Below are positions 1 through 8,383 of a stretch of 64,000 nt of DNA, in pieces. The DNA is from Bradyrhizobium sp. 1. Lineage in GTDB: Bacteria > Pseudomonadota > Alphaproteobacteria > Rhizobiales > Xanthobacteraceae. The translations under genes and the position numbers were made by a program. A model generated the notes under the pieces. It worked only from the letters and a program-made list of their open reading frames with translations, was not told the origin of the DNA and made no database searches. The DNA is taken from positions 124,001 to 188,000 of the forward strand of contig NZ_JADPJH010000010.1 in assembly GCF_023073315.1 (NCBI RefSeq). The letters are read 5' to 3'. Each line of letters starts with the position of its first letter. The stretch's first letter is position 1.

Positions 1-423
1 CAGCTTCCGGGCCTTCGAGACCTGAAGGCTCACCGAACGCAGGCTGATGGCCTCGCTCTCGATGTCGGAGTCGCTGCGCAGCTCCGCGCTGATCGGAATC
101 AGCCAATTCTCGCCGCCGACTTCCATGCCGTGCCCGGCGTAGAACACGACAGCAAGATCGGCTCCCTCGGCAGCCCGGCCGAACTCGACGACGGCCTTCC
201 TCATCTCTTGCGCGGTTGCGTTCTTGACCTGGGTGACTTTGAAATCGAGTCGCTCCAACGCGCGGCCGACGTCGGCCGCATCGCGCGTCGGGTTCGGCAA
301 CTCCGGTACCTTCTCATAGGCGCCATTACCGATGACAAGCGCAACCCGGGTCTGCTGCGCAAGCCCCGGCCGGACGAATGAGAGGGAGGTGGCGAGAAGG
401 ACGGCTACCCAAAAAACGCGCAT
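1..423 (-). CDS. Caspase-like (peptidase C14, p20) exported protein, 3' end cut by window edge
   Basis: The 141 visible residues begin with a probable signal peptide (residues 1-22, ending GLA) and continue with RVALVIGNGAY and LPNPTRDAADV, typical of the bacterial caspase p20 fold. YAGHG supplies the catalytic His (residue 98). The catalytic Cys should lie beyond base 1 of the window, so activity cannot be judged. An in-frame ATG at 465 exists, but the ATG at 423 places the signal peptide at the N-terminus and is preferred. Bacterial metacaspase-like proteins are exported or membrane-linked and often carry C-terminal SH3, SEL1 or formylglycine-sulfatase domains; none is visible here. The neighbouring AraC-type regulator is on the same strand upstream, but no functional link is evident. 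Confidence 0.82.
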   Translation of the reverse strand, partial: MRVFWVAVLLATSLSFVRPGLAQQTRVALVIGNGAYEKVPELPNPTRDAADVGRALERLDFKVTQVKNATAQEMRKAVVEFGRAAEGADLAVVFYAGHGMEVGGENWLIPISAELRSDSDIESEAISLRSVSLQVSKARKL

Positions 424-516
424 CAAATTCTGGCCCGGATCAAATATCAGGCGTGAGGGTAGCATTGTCATTCACCACCGCAACGGGAAAAGCTGGCATC
501 GCGGGCGTTCAGGGAA

Positions 517-1512
517 TCACTGCTTGAGCGCGACCGGGTCGCCCAGCCTTGATTGCAGCGCGCCGGATGGTCGCGTGTCGTTGAACCGGCGCCGGTAGTC
601 ACCAGGGCTGACCCCGGCGATCCGGCGGAAGCTCGAACGGAACGTGACGGTCGACTGAAAGCCGCAAGCCGCGGCGATCTGGTCCACGTAAGCTGCGCTG
701 CTCTCCAGCAACTCCTGCGCCCGGCGGATCCGCGCGTTCAGCAGCCATTGCATCGGCGTAGTCCCGATCTGCTCCCGGAAATGGCGCGCAAAACTTCGTT
801 CGCTCATCCCGGCCTGAGCCGCCATTCGTGCCACCGTAAGCGGGTCCGCCAAATGAGCCGCGACCCATTCGAGATGTCGCGCGAGAGAACCGTTCGAGCG
901 CGGCGGATCGCGCCGGATGAATTGTGCCTGACCGCCTTCCCGGTTGACAGGCGCGACGGCCAGCCGTGCGGCATGAGCCGCCACGGCCTGGCCGAAGTCA
1001 CGCCTGACAAGGTGCAGACACATGTCGATGCCTGCCGACGCTCCGGCCGATGTCACGATCTCTCCCTCGTCCACATAGAGGACGTTCGGATCGACCTGCA
1101 CTTTCGGATAGCGGCTGGCGAGCTGATCGGCACACAGCCAGTGGGTGGTTGCCCGGCGCCCGTCCAGAAGGCCGGCCTCTGCGAGGACGAAAGCACCGGA
1201 GCAGATCGAGGCGATTCTCGCCCCGCGACGGTGAGCCCGGTGCAACGCGCCGAGAATGGCCTTCGACCTTGGAGCCAGAGGATTCTCTATTCCCGGCACG
1301 ATCACGGTGCCGGCGCGGGCCAGGACCTCAAGTCCGAAAGGCACCACCAGGCCGACTGCGCCGGCATCGACGCGCGCCGCCTCAGCACAAACGCGGACAT
1401 CGTAGAACGGCTTGCCGCGATCGTCCCTGAGCCGTCCGAACACTTCATAAGCGAGCGTCAGGTCGTAGGGGATCACCTGATCCATCGCGACAATGCAGAC
1501 CCTGTGAACCAT
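517..1512 (-). CDS. GlxA-family transcriptional regulator (DJ-1/PfpI domain plus AraC helix-turn-helix)
   Basis: This 331-residue protein has an N-terminal class I glutamine amidotransferase/DJ-1-like domain (about 1-190) with the nucleophile-elbow Cys104 in ASICSGAF. A C-terminal AraC-type DNA-binding region (about 220-315) contains MAAQAGMSERSFARHF and the second helix-turn-helix IAAACGFQSTVTFRSSFRR. Members are DNA-binding activators, and the DJ-1-like domain is thought to sense a ligand rather than act as an amidase. It is divergent from the DUF3817/CopD gene pair starting at 1655, with about 140 bases between, so that pair is a possible target. The ligand is unknown. Confidence 0.88.
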   Translation of the reverse strand: MVHRVCIVAMDQVIPYDLTLAYEVFGRLRDDRGKPFYDVRVCAEAARVDAGAVGLVVPFGLEVLARAGTVIVPGIENPLAPRSKAILGALHRAHRRGARIASICSGAFVLAEAGLLDGRRATTHWLCADQLASRYPKVQVDPNVLYVDEGEIVTSAGASAGIDMCLHLVRRDFGQAVAAHAARLAVAPVNREGGQAQFIRRDPPRSNGSLARHLEWVAAHLADPLTVARMAAQAGMSERSFARHFREQIGTTPMQWLLNARIRRAQELLESSAAYVDQIAAACGFQSTVTFRSSFRRIAGVSPGDYRRRFNDTRPSGALQSRLGDPVALKQ

Positions 1513-1654
1513 GGCGTTCTATTCCCGGCGGAGCGCGTCGACCTTCATATCACGCTTTGGCAGGAATCGATCGCTCATAGGCAGAAGCGCCACTCATGAC
1601 TTCTGGCCGGATCCGCTAACCACCATCGGCAGCACACCCGCCAACGGTCAGGCC

Positions 1655-1993
1655 ATGAAAAACGAACTCAAGATCAACGTCTCCCTGCTGGGCCAACTCA
1701 AACTCGCCTCCATCATCGAAGCCGCGACGCTGGCTCTGCTCGTTTGCGTTGCCGTTCCCCTCAAGCATCTCTGGGATTGGCCGATCGGGGTGCGAGCGAT
1801 GGGGCCGGTGCACGGCCTCGCCTTCATTTTCTACGGCTGGGCGCTGCTGCAAACCGCCGGCGCCGGAATCTGGCAGCGGCACCACATCGCCTTGCTTGCC
1901 GCCTCGGCCTTCGTGCCGTTCGCGGGCCTTCTCGCGTCCCGGTACATCCGACGACGCATCGAAGCTCTGGATCGGGAATGTTCTGCGACATGA
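1655..1993 (+). CDS. DUF3817 integral membrane protein
   Basis: This 112-residue protein has about three hydrophobic helices and the family pattern GQLKLASIIEAATL near the start, followed by GPVHGLAFIFYGWAL. DUF3817 proteins are small inner-membrane proteins of unknown function. The ATG at 1655 is chosen because the residues before it in the longer reading frame have no membrane-protein character. The stop codon overlaps the start of the next gene (ATGA), so the two are probably translationally coupled. It lies divergent from the GlxA-like regulator. Confidence 0.75.
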   Translation: MKNELKINVSLLGQLKLASIIEAATLALLVCVAVPLKHLWDWPIGVRAMGPVHGLAFIFYGWALLQTAGAGIWQRHHIALLAASAFVPFAGLLASRYIRRRIEALDRECSAT

Positions 1994-2403
1994 ACTTCGC
2001 CGACTATTGCATTTGGCTGAAAGCCGCCCACGTCGCCGCCGCGCTGCTTTTCGTCGGCGGCGTCGTTGCAACGTCGTTGACGCTCGCCTTGCTGCCGACG
2101 ATGCCTGGAGACAGCGCGCCATTCGTTACGGGCATGCGCCGTTACGACCGGTGGGTGACAGTTCCGGCAATCATCGTGGTCTGGCTGTTCGGAACGGGAC
2201 TTGCCGTATCCGGGGCATGGTTCGGCCAGGGCTGGCTCAGCGCCAAGCTTGGCTTCGTTGTGCTGTTGTCAGGCCTGCACGGCGTCCAGAGCGGTCGGCT
2301 TCGGAGGATAGAAGCGGGCGCCTCACCCGCGATGTCGAGATCCCTGCCGTTCGTTCTCTTCGCCGCGATTGCTATCGCGGTTCTCGCTGTCGCAAAGCCG
2401 TGA
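1990..2403 (+). CDS. CopD/HemJ-like small membrane protein
   Basis: This 137-residue protein has four predicted membrane helices: LKAAHVAAALLFVGGVV near the N-terminus, an alanine- and valine-rich second helix, LGFVVLLSGLHG, and a C-terminal FVLFAAIAIAVLA. A His in the first helix and a His after the third are spaced as in the CopD/HemJ superfamily, whose members carry heme or copper. It overlaps the DUF3817 gene by four bases. Its last codons run into a repeated copy of the 3' end of the downstream CitE-like gene, so the TGA stop lies at the very edge of that repeat. Exact function is not known. Confidence 0.65.
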   Translation: MNFADYCIWLKAAHVAAALLFVGGVVATSLTLALLPTMPGDSAPFVTGMRRYDRWVTVPAIIVVWLFGTGLAVSGAWFGQGWLSAKLGFVVLLSGLHGVQSGRLRRIEAGASPAMSRSLPFVLFAAIAIAVLAVAKP

Positions 2404-2493
2404 GAGCCTCAACCCTTCCCCATCGCCGCAATCGCATCCGCGATCTCGATCGTCCGCCGCGCCATATCCGCGTGCAGGCGCTCCAACGGGTCT
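2401..2493 (-). pseudogene. Duplicated 3' end of the CitE-like lyase gene
   Basis: These 93 bases match 3068-3160, the 3' end of the intact CitE-like gene plus eight bases after its stop, with only two differences. On the minus strand the copy still reads LERLHADMARRTIEIADAI followed by the same stop. No start codon or upstream part of the lyase is present, so it is a gene-end fragment. It forms a direct repeat with the intact gene and brackets the small exported-protein gene at 2698-2937. Apart from this fragment, nothing recognisable is seen in 2404-2697. Confidence 0.85.
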
Positions 2494-2697
2494 GTTCGCT
2501 CTGCTCGCACAAGGCGAAGTGCGATCGCGACCTCGCCGACGGCACCGCTGCGGAGAATTCCCACGGCTATTGCGGCAACGCCTCGACGCTGGAATCGCTC
2601 GATCGTGCAGGCGTCGCGCCGCACTGAGCGATCTGCAAATCGAATCGCCCGCACGAGGCGGGCGATCGATGCTCTGAACCAGGGAACGAGACTGAGC

Positions 2698-2937
2698 TTA
2701 GCGACCGTAGAACATCTTGTTGCAGCGGCCGGTGTTTTCCGCCACGTACGGGCCGCGCATTTGGGGGCGCATCGCCTGCCCGCGCTGGTTCACGCCCTGC
2801 ACGCAATTGACATAGCCTGTATTGTTGGCCCAGCGAAAATCGGTGGTGTAGGCGTGCGAGCTGGAGGTGGAACCGACCAGCGAGCCGAAGCCGAGGATGG
2901 CAGCGAGGGCGAAAAGCGCGATGCGGGAGGTCGTCAT
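2698..2937 (-). CDS. Small exported protein of unknown function (79 aa)
   Basis: The ATG at 2937 gives a clear signal peptide (MTTSRIALFALAAILGFGSL, cleavage likely after SSSHA). A mature part of about 50 residues has two Cys (YVNCVQGV and GRCNKMF) that could form a disulfide. Longer in-frame starts up to 3000 would bury the signal peptide and are not favoured. The family is not recognised. The gene sits alone between the two direct-repeat copies of the CitE-like gene 3' end, so it may be cargo of that duplication. Confidence 0.6.
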   Translation of the reverse strand: MTTSRIALFALAAILGFGSLVGSTSSSHAYTTDFRWANNTGYVNCVQGVNQRGQAMRPQMRGPYVAENTGRCNKMFYGR

Positions 2938-3075
2938 GGTTGTTATCCGGTTTGTTGGCTGCACCATGCAGCGCGTGAACGAGACAATGCTCGATTTCAC
3001 CGCGCTGGAATGTGCGTGACATCACAAAGCGGAAGGTCAACGCGCAGAATGCGCGGTCGCACCGTAGTGAGAGCC

Positions 3076-3957
3076 TCAACCCTTCCCCATCGCCGCAATC
3101 GCATCCGCGATCTCGATCGTCCGCCGCGCCATGTCGGCGTGCAGGCGCTCGACCATGGCACCATCCAGCCGGATCGCACCGCGCGAGACGTTCTCCGGCA
3201 ATTCGAACGCCGCGATGATTTTTCGCGCGCGCGCGACTTCTTCTTCGGGCGGCGTGAAGATGGCGTTGCAGGCGTCGATCTGCGAGGGATGGATCAGCGT
3301 CTTGCCGTCGAAGCCGAGGTCGCGGCCCTGTGCGCATTCGGTAGCAAAACCGTCGGAATTGGCGATGTCGCTATAGGGGCCGTCGAGGATTTCGAGGCCA
3401 TGAGCGCGCGTTGCCAGGATGCAGTGGGTGATCATCGAGAGCATCGCGGCGCGGCCCGGCAGCATCTTGATGCGCGTCTCGCGCGAGATGTCGTTCGGAC
3501 CGAACACGAAGCCCAACAGGCGCGTCTTCGGATCGCTCCCGGCGGCGGCCAGCTCCTCGGCATGGAGCACGGCGCGCGCGGTCTCGATCATCGCCCAGAC
3601 CTTGACGGTCGGCGCGGCGCCAAGCTCCGCGAGGCGGCTACCGATCGTCTGGAGATCTTCGACACTTGAAACTTTTGGAACCAGGATGCCGTCCGGAGAA
3701 GCCTTGGCGGCCATCGCGACGTCGTCGGCCCACCAGGGCGTATCGAGGCCGTTGGTGCGGATCAGGATCTCGCGCTTGCCAAACCCCTTGTCCGCGATCG
3801 CGGCGGCGATGCCGTCACGCGCCACCCCTTTGAGGTCAGGGGCGACGGAATCCTCGAGATCGAGAATCAGGCCGTCAGCGGCGAGATTCCGTGCCTTTTC
3901 CAGCGCACGGGGATTGGAGCCGGGCATGAACAGATGGCTGCGGCGCGGGCGGGTCAT
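3076..3957 (-). CDS. CitE-like CoA ester lyase (HpcH/HpaI aldolase/citrate lyase beta family)
   Basis: This 293-residue TIM-barrel protein shows family motifs: RSHLFMPGSNPRALEKA at the start, DGLILDLEDSVAPD with the acidic metal and substrate residues, WAMIETARAVLHAEE, and LGFVFGPNDISRET. Members cleave or form beta-hydroxyacyl-CoA esters such as malyl-CoA or citramalyl-CoA with Mg2+, or act as the corresponding thioesterases; sequence alone does not settle the substrate. The ATG at 3957 fits the family N-terminus, and the upstream extension is not conserved-looking. Its 3' end is repeated at 2401-2493. It is divergent from the carbonic anhydrase gene. Confidence 0.88.
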   Translation of the reverse strand: MTRPRRSHLFMPGSNPRALEKARNLAADGLILDLEDSVAPDLKGVARDGIAAAIADKGFGKREILIRTNGLDTPWWADDVAMAAKASPDGILVPKVSSVEDLQTIGSRLAELGAAPTVKVWAMIETARAVLHAEELAAAGSDPKTRLLGFVFGPNDISRETRIKMLPGRAAMLSMITHCILATRAHGLEILDGPYSDIANSDGFATECAQGRDLGFDGKTLIHPSQIDACNAIFTPPEEEVARARKIIAAFELPENVSRGAIRLDGAMVERLHADMARRTIEIADAIAAMGKG

Positions 3958-3993
3958 GCAAGCATTCCTTCCGGTTTCCTCGAACTTACTCTG

Positions 3994-4043
3994 GAGCATG
4001 ATCCCGGAAAAGCGTGAGGCGGTTTTCCGAAAGGATCATGCTC
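3994..4043. repeat. 50-base intergenic palindrome (Bradyrhizobium REP-like)
   Basis: Outer arms GAGCATGATCC and GGATCATGCTC are exact inverted repeats, and the inner arms CGGAAAAGC and GGTTTTCCG nearly pair. It lies between the divergent CitE-like and carbonic anhydrase genes. From general knowledge, this AAAGCGTGAGGCGGTTTTCCG type of palindrome is scattered between genes in Bradyrhizobium and Rhodopseudomonas. No gene is coded here. Confidence 0.75.
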
Positions 4044-4126
4044 AAACAACAAACCAAGCCGATAGCATCTGGCCTGCCTATTCGAAAGGCTTGTTCGCCC
4101 CTCTGGTCTATGGTTAGGCATAGGCC

Positions 4127-4777
4127 ATGATCACATTCCCGAAGCATTTGCTGGAAGGCTACCAGGCCTTCGCCACCCAGCGGCTGCCGACCGAGCAGAG
4201 CCGCTATCGCGAGCTGTCGGTGAAGGGACAGTTCCCGGAAGTGATGGTGATCGGCTGCTGTGACAGCCGCGTCTCGCCCGAGGTGATCTTCGATGTCGGC
4301 CCGGGCGAATTGTTCGTCGTCCGCAACATCGCCAATCTGGTGCCGGTGTATCAGCCCGACGGCAACGCGCACGGCGTCTCCGCCGCGCTGGAATATGCGG
4401 TGACGGTGCTGAAGGTGAAGCACATCGTCGTGCTCGGCCACGCGCAATGCGGCGGCATCCGCGCCTTCGTCGACAAGATCGAACCGCTCACGCCCGGCGA
4501 CTTCATCGGCAAATGGATGCAGATGTTCATCAAGCCGGGCGAGGTGGTCGAGCAGCGCGACCACGAGACCATGGCGCAATTCGTCGAGCGCATCGAGAAG
4601 GCCGCGGTGTTCCGCAGCCTGGAAAACCTGATGACGTTCCCGTTCGTGCAGAAGGCCGTGGATGCCGGCCAGATGCAGACGCACGGCGCCTATTTCGGCG
4701 TCGCGGAGGGATCGCTGTTCGTGCTGGACCAGGCCGCGAAGGAATTCAAGAGCGTCAAGGACGCCCCCTTGGCCTAG
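4127..4777 (+). CDS. Beta-class carbonic anhydrase
   Basis: This 216-residue enzyme interconverts CO2 and bicarbonate in the cytoplasm. Zinc ligands are visible as Cys44 in GCCDSRVSPE and His105/Cys108 in LGHAQCGG, and the Asp46-Arg48 dyad is present. RNIANLVP and the helix before the His are also typical. Length matches the family. No signal peptide is seen. The gene stands alone, convergent with the peptidase-hydrolase fusion whose stop is three bases away. No specific regulator is apparent. Confidence 0.95.
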   Translation: MITFPKHLLEGYQAFATQRLPTEQSRYRELSVKGQFPEVMVIGCCDSRVSPEVIFDVGPGELFVVRNIANLVPVYQPDGNAHGVSAALEYAVTVLKVKHIVVLGHAQCGGIRAFVDKIEPLTPGDFIGKWMQMFIKPGEVVEQRDHETMAQFVERIEKAAVFRSLENLMTFPFVQKAVDAGQMQTHGAYFGVAEGSLFVLDQAAKEFKSVKDAPLA

Positions 4778-4780
4778 CCT

Positions 4781-6934
4781 CTAGAAGCCTTGCAGGTCGG
4801 TGACCGGCTTGAGCCGCCGGTTGCCGATGATGCGGCCGATGGCGCGGTTCACGACGTCCAGATTATTGTCGAAAGAGCCGTGATTGGCAGGGATCGTTTC
4901 ATCCTTTTTCGGCTCGCGGCGCGTCGGGACTTCGGTGTCGGTGATCGCCGGATCGAGGACGACGCCCCCGCTCACATCCGACCAGGTGTCCAGGATCTTT
5001 TGCGAACCTGACATGAAGGTGTCGTCGTCCGCCTGCCATTTCCGCCAGACCTTCTGCAAGCCCAGGATCGGAGTCTTGTGGTCGGGCTCCAGCGCCCGCG
5101 AAACCAGATACAGCAGCGATTTCGAGTAGAGCGCAGGCACGCATGGATCGCTGGTCTCGTTGGCGTCGCTGAGCAGGTCGACAAACGTCGTCTGGGGATC
5201 GGCGACCTTGTCCGCAAAGGCACTGCCGTATTTGTCGGACGCAAAGGCGACCGTGCAGGCCGGCGCCCAGAGATGGATCGAGGAGGCTTTCAGGCCTCGG
5301 GCTTTCATGGGGGCCAGAAAATACCCGTGCATGATGGCTCCCGCGGAATGTCCGATCAGGTGAATCCGCGGCTGCTGGCTCTTGCTCACCCGACCGAGCC
5401 CACGCTCCAGCTCCCGTGCGGCGACAGCGAGGCCGCCGCCCGCACGGCTCGCACCGGCCGCTCTGAATTTCATGTTCTCCCAGATCGCCTTGACGCCGGC
5501 ATCGCGCGCGAACACCTCGAACGCACGATCCTTGATCTCGTCGATCTTGCTCCTCAGCCAGCCCTTGTCTGCTCCGGAAGGCGCCACCAGCTTGTCCGCC
5601 GCGGTCTTCAGAATATCGCCGGCCGATTCCAGCAGGCCGGTCTGCCAGACCACGAAGATCGGCATGATGCGATTGGCCTCGAACCACGGGCCGAGCACCT
5701 GCGCCCTGGCGATACCATCGGCGCGGCTGTTCAGACCACCGTGATCAACGATCACCAGATCGGGAAACCCCTCCGCGGCCGCCCGGTCCAGGCATTTCTG
5801 GACGACGTGCGCGACGGCATCATCGCCGGAGCCCACCTCGACGAGCTCGCGTTCGGCACTGCCGTTATGCCCGATAAAGATGATGTGCTGGGCTTCTTCG
5901 CCATTGATCCAGGGAGAAACCGCGCTCTCATCGCCTGCCACGTCGGAACGAAGCATCGCCCGCTGACGAAGTCGCTCGTCCAGCGACAAATCGGTCCGCA
6001 TCGACGGGCTGACGAAGCGATGCTCGGCGATCGCTGCGCCTTTGTTGGTTGCGCCTTTCTTGCCCTTGATCGGCGGCAACACGACGCTCATGGGTGCGCC
6101 GAGCGTCAGGGCCCAGGCATCGGTCCCGTAGCGGGTCCAATCCTGATAAGGCAGCAGGCCAAATCCGTGGAAGCCCCAATCGGGCCCCCACGAGTTCTGC
6201 ACGATGAAGCCATCGGAGGTATAGCCGACGAGCGCGAAGGCATGTCCGCCCACGTCATTGGGCTTGTTCGGCGGGAGAATGAGCGCCGCACCGAGCGTCT
6301 TGCAGTTTTTACGAACGCGGTCCCAGCCGTCATGGACGTCGGCGGATACGTAGATCGCATGCGTTTCGTAGATCGCCGACTGCATGTCGACGATGGATTT
6401 TCCGTCGATCCGGTAATAGGCCCCGAGCGGGTTGAGCGGCGCATCGGCATCCCATCCGCTCTTGGGCCGACCGGGCTTCTGCCGCTTCTCGAAATTCGGC
6501 CAGAACTCCTCGCCGCAAACGCCATGCTTGTGAAATCCCTTCATGGCACCGCGACAGCTCGATCCCTCGTAATCCTCGCCCTTCCATTCGTCATAGAGAC
6601 GCGCATTCTGATACAGCATCCGCGCGCTTCGCCGGGCAATCTCCTTGGCGGCCTTCGGGTCATCGGCTGTGATCGGATCCGTGTTCGCCAGCTCCCATTT
6701 GAGATAGTTCACGACCCCGGCGAGGCCGAACCCGGTGCAGGATCCCTCCTGCCCCTGATTGAGAACCATGTCGGCGTTGCGATAGACCGAGAACCAGCGC
6801 TCGATCAGCTGGTCGGACGGATAGGCCGGAGGCAGGCTCACCAGTCGCGCGCGATACGGCAGGTCACGGAAATCGAAGCGATCCGGACGCGCGTCGAATT
6901 TGCGCTCAGACCTGAACAGGATCTTCGTCGGCAT
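4781..6934 (-). CDS. Papain-like C1 peptidase fused to an alpha/beta-hydrolase domain
   Basis: This 717-residue protein appears to hold two enzymes. Residues about 20-290 look like a papain-family peptidase: NQGQEGSCTGFG has Gln60 and Cys66 at papain spacing, GGHAFALVGY gives His231, and VQNSWGPDWGFHGFG gives Asn247. Residues about 350-717 look like a serine hydrolase: a nucleophile elbow LIGHSAGA (Ser530), several buried strands, and a possible catalytic His in ANHGSFDNN near the end. No signal peptide is seen. The ATG at 6934 is preferred to 6955 because AGGGGGG lies six bases before it. Substrate and biological role are unknown. It is monocistronic. Confidence 0.82.
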   Translation of the reverse strand: MPTKILFRSERKFDARPDRFDFRDLPYRARLVSLPPAYPSDQLIERWFSVYRNADMVLNQGQEGSCTGFGLAGVVNYLKWELANTDPITADDPKAAKEIARRSARMLYQNARLYDEWKGEDYEGSSCRGAMKGFHKHGVCGEEFWPNFEKRQKPGRPKSGWDADAPLNPLGAYYRIDGKSIVDMQSAIYETHAIYVSADVHDGWDRVRKNCKTLGAALILPPNKPNDVGGHAFALVGYTSDGFIVQNSWGPDWGFHGFGLLPYQDWTRYGTDAWALTLGAPMSVVLPPIKGKKGATNKGAAIAEHRFVSPSMRTDLSLDERLRQRAMLRSDVAGDESAVSPWINGEEAQHIIFIGHNGSAERELVEVGSGDDAVAHVVQKCLDRAAAEGFPDLVIVDHGGLNSRADGIARAQVLGPWFEANRIMPIFVVWQTGLLESAGDILKTAADKLVAPSGADKGWLRSKIDEIKDRAFEVFARDAGVKAIWENMKFRAAGASRAGGGLAVAARELERGLGRVSKSQQPRIHLIGHSAGAIMHGYFLAPMKARGLKASSIHLWAPACTVAFASDKYGSAFADKVADPQTTFVDLLSDANETSDPCVPALYSKSLLYLVSRALEPDHKTPILGLQKVWRKWQADDDTFMSGSQKILDTWSDVSGGVVLDPAITDTEVPTRREPKKDETIPANHGSFDNNLDVVNRAIGRIIGNRRLKPVTDLQGF

Positions 6935-7095
6935 GCGGTACCCCCCTGTTGTCATGCGGGAGTTCTCGGGGCGGCAATATCGCCCACGCGCTCACGCAAC
7001 CGCTAATTGTGATCCAGCGGAGCCGGCCACGCAACCGGGGGTAGATGACAAAAAGGACGGACCTGCGCGACATCTCGGCGCAGCAGCAAGCCCTG

Positions 7096-7221
7096 TAGCC
7101 CAAGGGTGGGCAAAGCGACTTGGCCGCCGTAGCCCGAAGAGCGAAGGCGGAAGCGTGCCCACCTCGTCTATCGTCATTGCGGAGAGATGGTGGGCACGGC
7201 GCTCCGCGCCTTTGCCCACCG
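7096..7221. repeat. Intergenic repeat of the GTGGGCAAAGCG family
   Basis: The gap between the peptidase-hydrolase fusion and asd (about 300 bases) holds a copy of the GGTGGGCAAAG / CTTTGCCCACC inverted-repeat family, also present at 10556-10652. Inner arms GTGCCCACC and GGTGGGCAC are visible, and the element ends in TTTGCCCACC. No open reading frame with coding character occurs here. Confidence 0.65.
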
Positions 7222-7232
7222 CACGGCGGCTA

Positions 7233-8267
7233 TTACGCCGCTTTCTTCTTCGCGTTGATCAGCTTGCGGTTGATCAGCACTTCCGCGATCTGGATCGCGT
7301 TGAGCGCGGCGCCCTTGCGTAGATTATCGGACACGCACCACAGCACGAGGCCGTTCTCCACGGTCGCATCCTCGCGGATGCGGCTGATATAGGTCGCGTC
7401 CTCGCCGGCCGCTTCGTAAGGCGTCGCGTAGCCGCCGGGCTCATGCTTGTCGATGACGAGACAGCCGGGCGCCTTGCGCAGGATGTCGCGCGCTTCATCC
7501 GCGGTGATCGGATTCTCGAACTCGATGTTGATGGCCTCGGAGTGGCCGACGAACACCGGCACGCGCACGCAGGTCGCGGAGAGCTTGATCCTGGGATCAA
7601 GAATCTTCTTGGTCTCCATCATCATCTTCCACTCTTCCTTGGTGTAGCCGTCCTCCATGAAGACGTCGATGTGGGGAATGACGTTGAAGGCGATGCGCGC
7701 GGGGAATTTCTTGTTGACCAGCTCCTGGTTGGTGTAGACGGCCTTGGTCTGCGAGAACAATTCGTCCATCGCATCCTTGCCGGCGCCCGATACCGATTGA
7801 TAGGTCGAGACCACGACGCGCTTGATAGTGGCCTTGTCGTGCAAGGGCTTCAGCGCGACCACGAGCTGCGCGGTCGAGCAGTTCGGGTTGGCGATGATGT
7901 TCTTCTTCTTGAAGCCGGCGGTGGCGTCGGCGTTCACTTCCGGCACGATCAGCGGCACGTCCGGATCCATGCGCCAGGCGGAGGAATTGTCGATCACGAC
8001 GGTGCCGGCGGCGCCGATCTTCGGCGACCATTCCTTCGACACCTCGCCGCCCGCCGACATCAGGCAGATGTCGACGTCGGAGAAATCATAGTGTTCGAGC
8101 GCCTTGCACTTCAGGGTGCGGTCGCCATAGGAGACCTCGACGCCGATGCTGCGGCGTGACGCCAGCGCCACGACCTCGTCCGCGGGGAATTTGCGCTCAT
8201 CGAGAATGTTGAGCATTTCCCGTCCGACATTGCCGGTCGCGCCGACAACTGCGACTTTGTAACCCAT
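7233..8267 (-). CDS. asd: Aspartate-semialdehyde dehydrogenase
   Basis: This 344-residue enzyme reduces aspartyl-4-phosphate to aspartate-4-semialdehyde with NADPH, the branch point to lysine/diaminopimelate, threonine and methionine. The Rossmann motif VAVVGATGNVGREML is at the start, the active-site Cys lies in NPNCSTAQ (about residue 129), and MMETKKIL and GHSEAINIEFE are characteristic. The C-terminus is Lys/Ala-rich. It is a single gene; leuB, another amino acid biosynthetic gene, lies 2.4 kb away on the same strand. Confidence 0.96.
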   Translation of the reverse strand: MGYKVAVVGATGNVGREMLNILDERKFPADEVVALASRRSIGVEVSYGDRTLKCKALEHYDFSDVDICLMSAGGEVSKEWSPKIGAAGTVVIDNSSAWRMDPDVPLIVPEVNADATAGFKKKNIIANPNCSTAQLVVALKPLHDKATIKRVVVSTYQSVSGAGKDAMDELFSQTKAVYTNQELVNKKFPARIAFNVIPHIDVFMEDGYTKEEWKMMMETKKILDPRIKLSATCVRVPVFVGHSEAINIEFENPITADEARDILRKAPGCLVIDKHEPGGYATPYEAAGEDATYISRIREDATVENGLVLWCVSDNLRKGAALNAIQIAEVLINRKLINAKKKAA

Positions 8268-8383
8268 CGTTCACTCTCCGAGGAAAAAGCCCTTCCCTCA
8301 AGCTGACGCTTAAACAGGAAGAGCAGCGCTTCTATGCGAGAACCGGCCTCAAGACAAATTTGGACCATGCCTTAGGGACGTGG

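Noticed and set aside
5078..7006. A 642-codon open frame on the plus strand opposite the peptidase-hydrolase gene
   Set aside because: It is an antisense shadow of a high-GC gene; composition is Arg/Ala/Gly-rich without motifs, while the minus strand has clear catalytic motifs.
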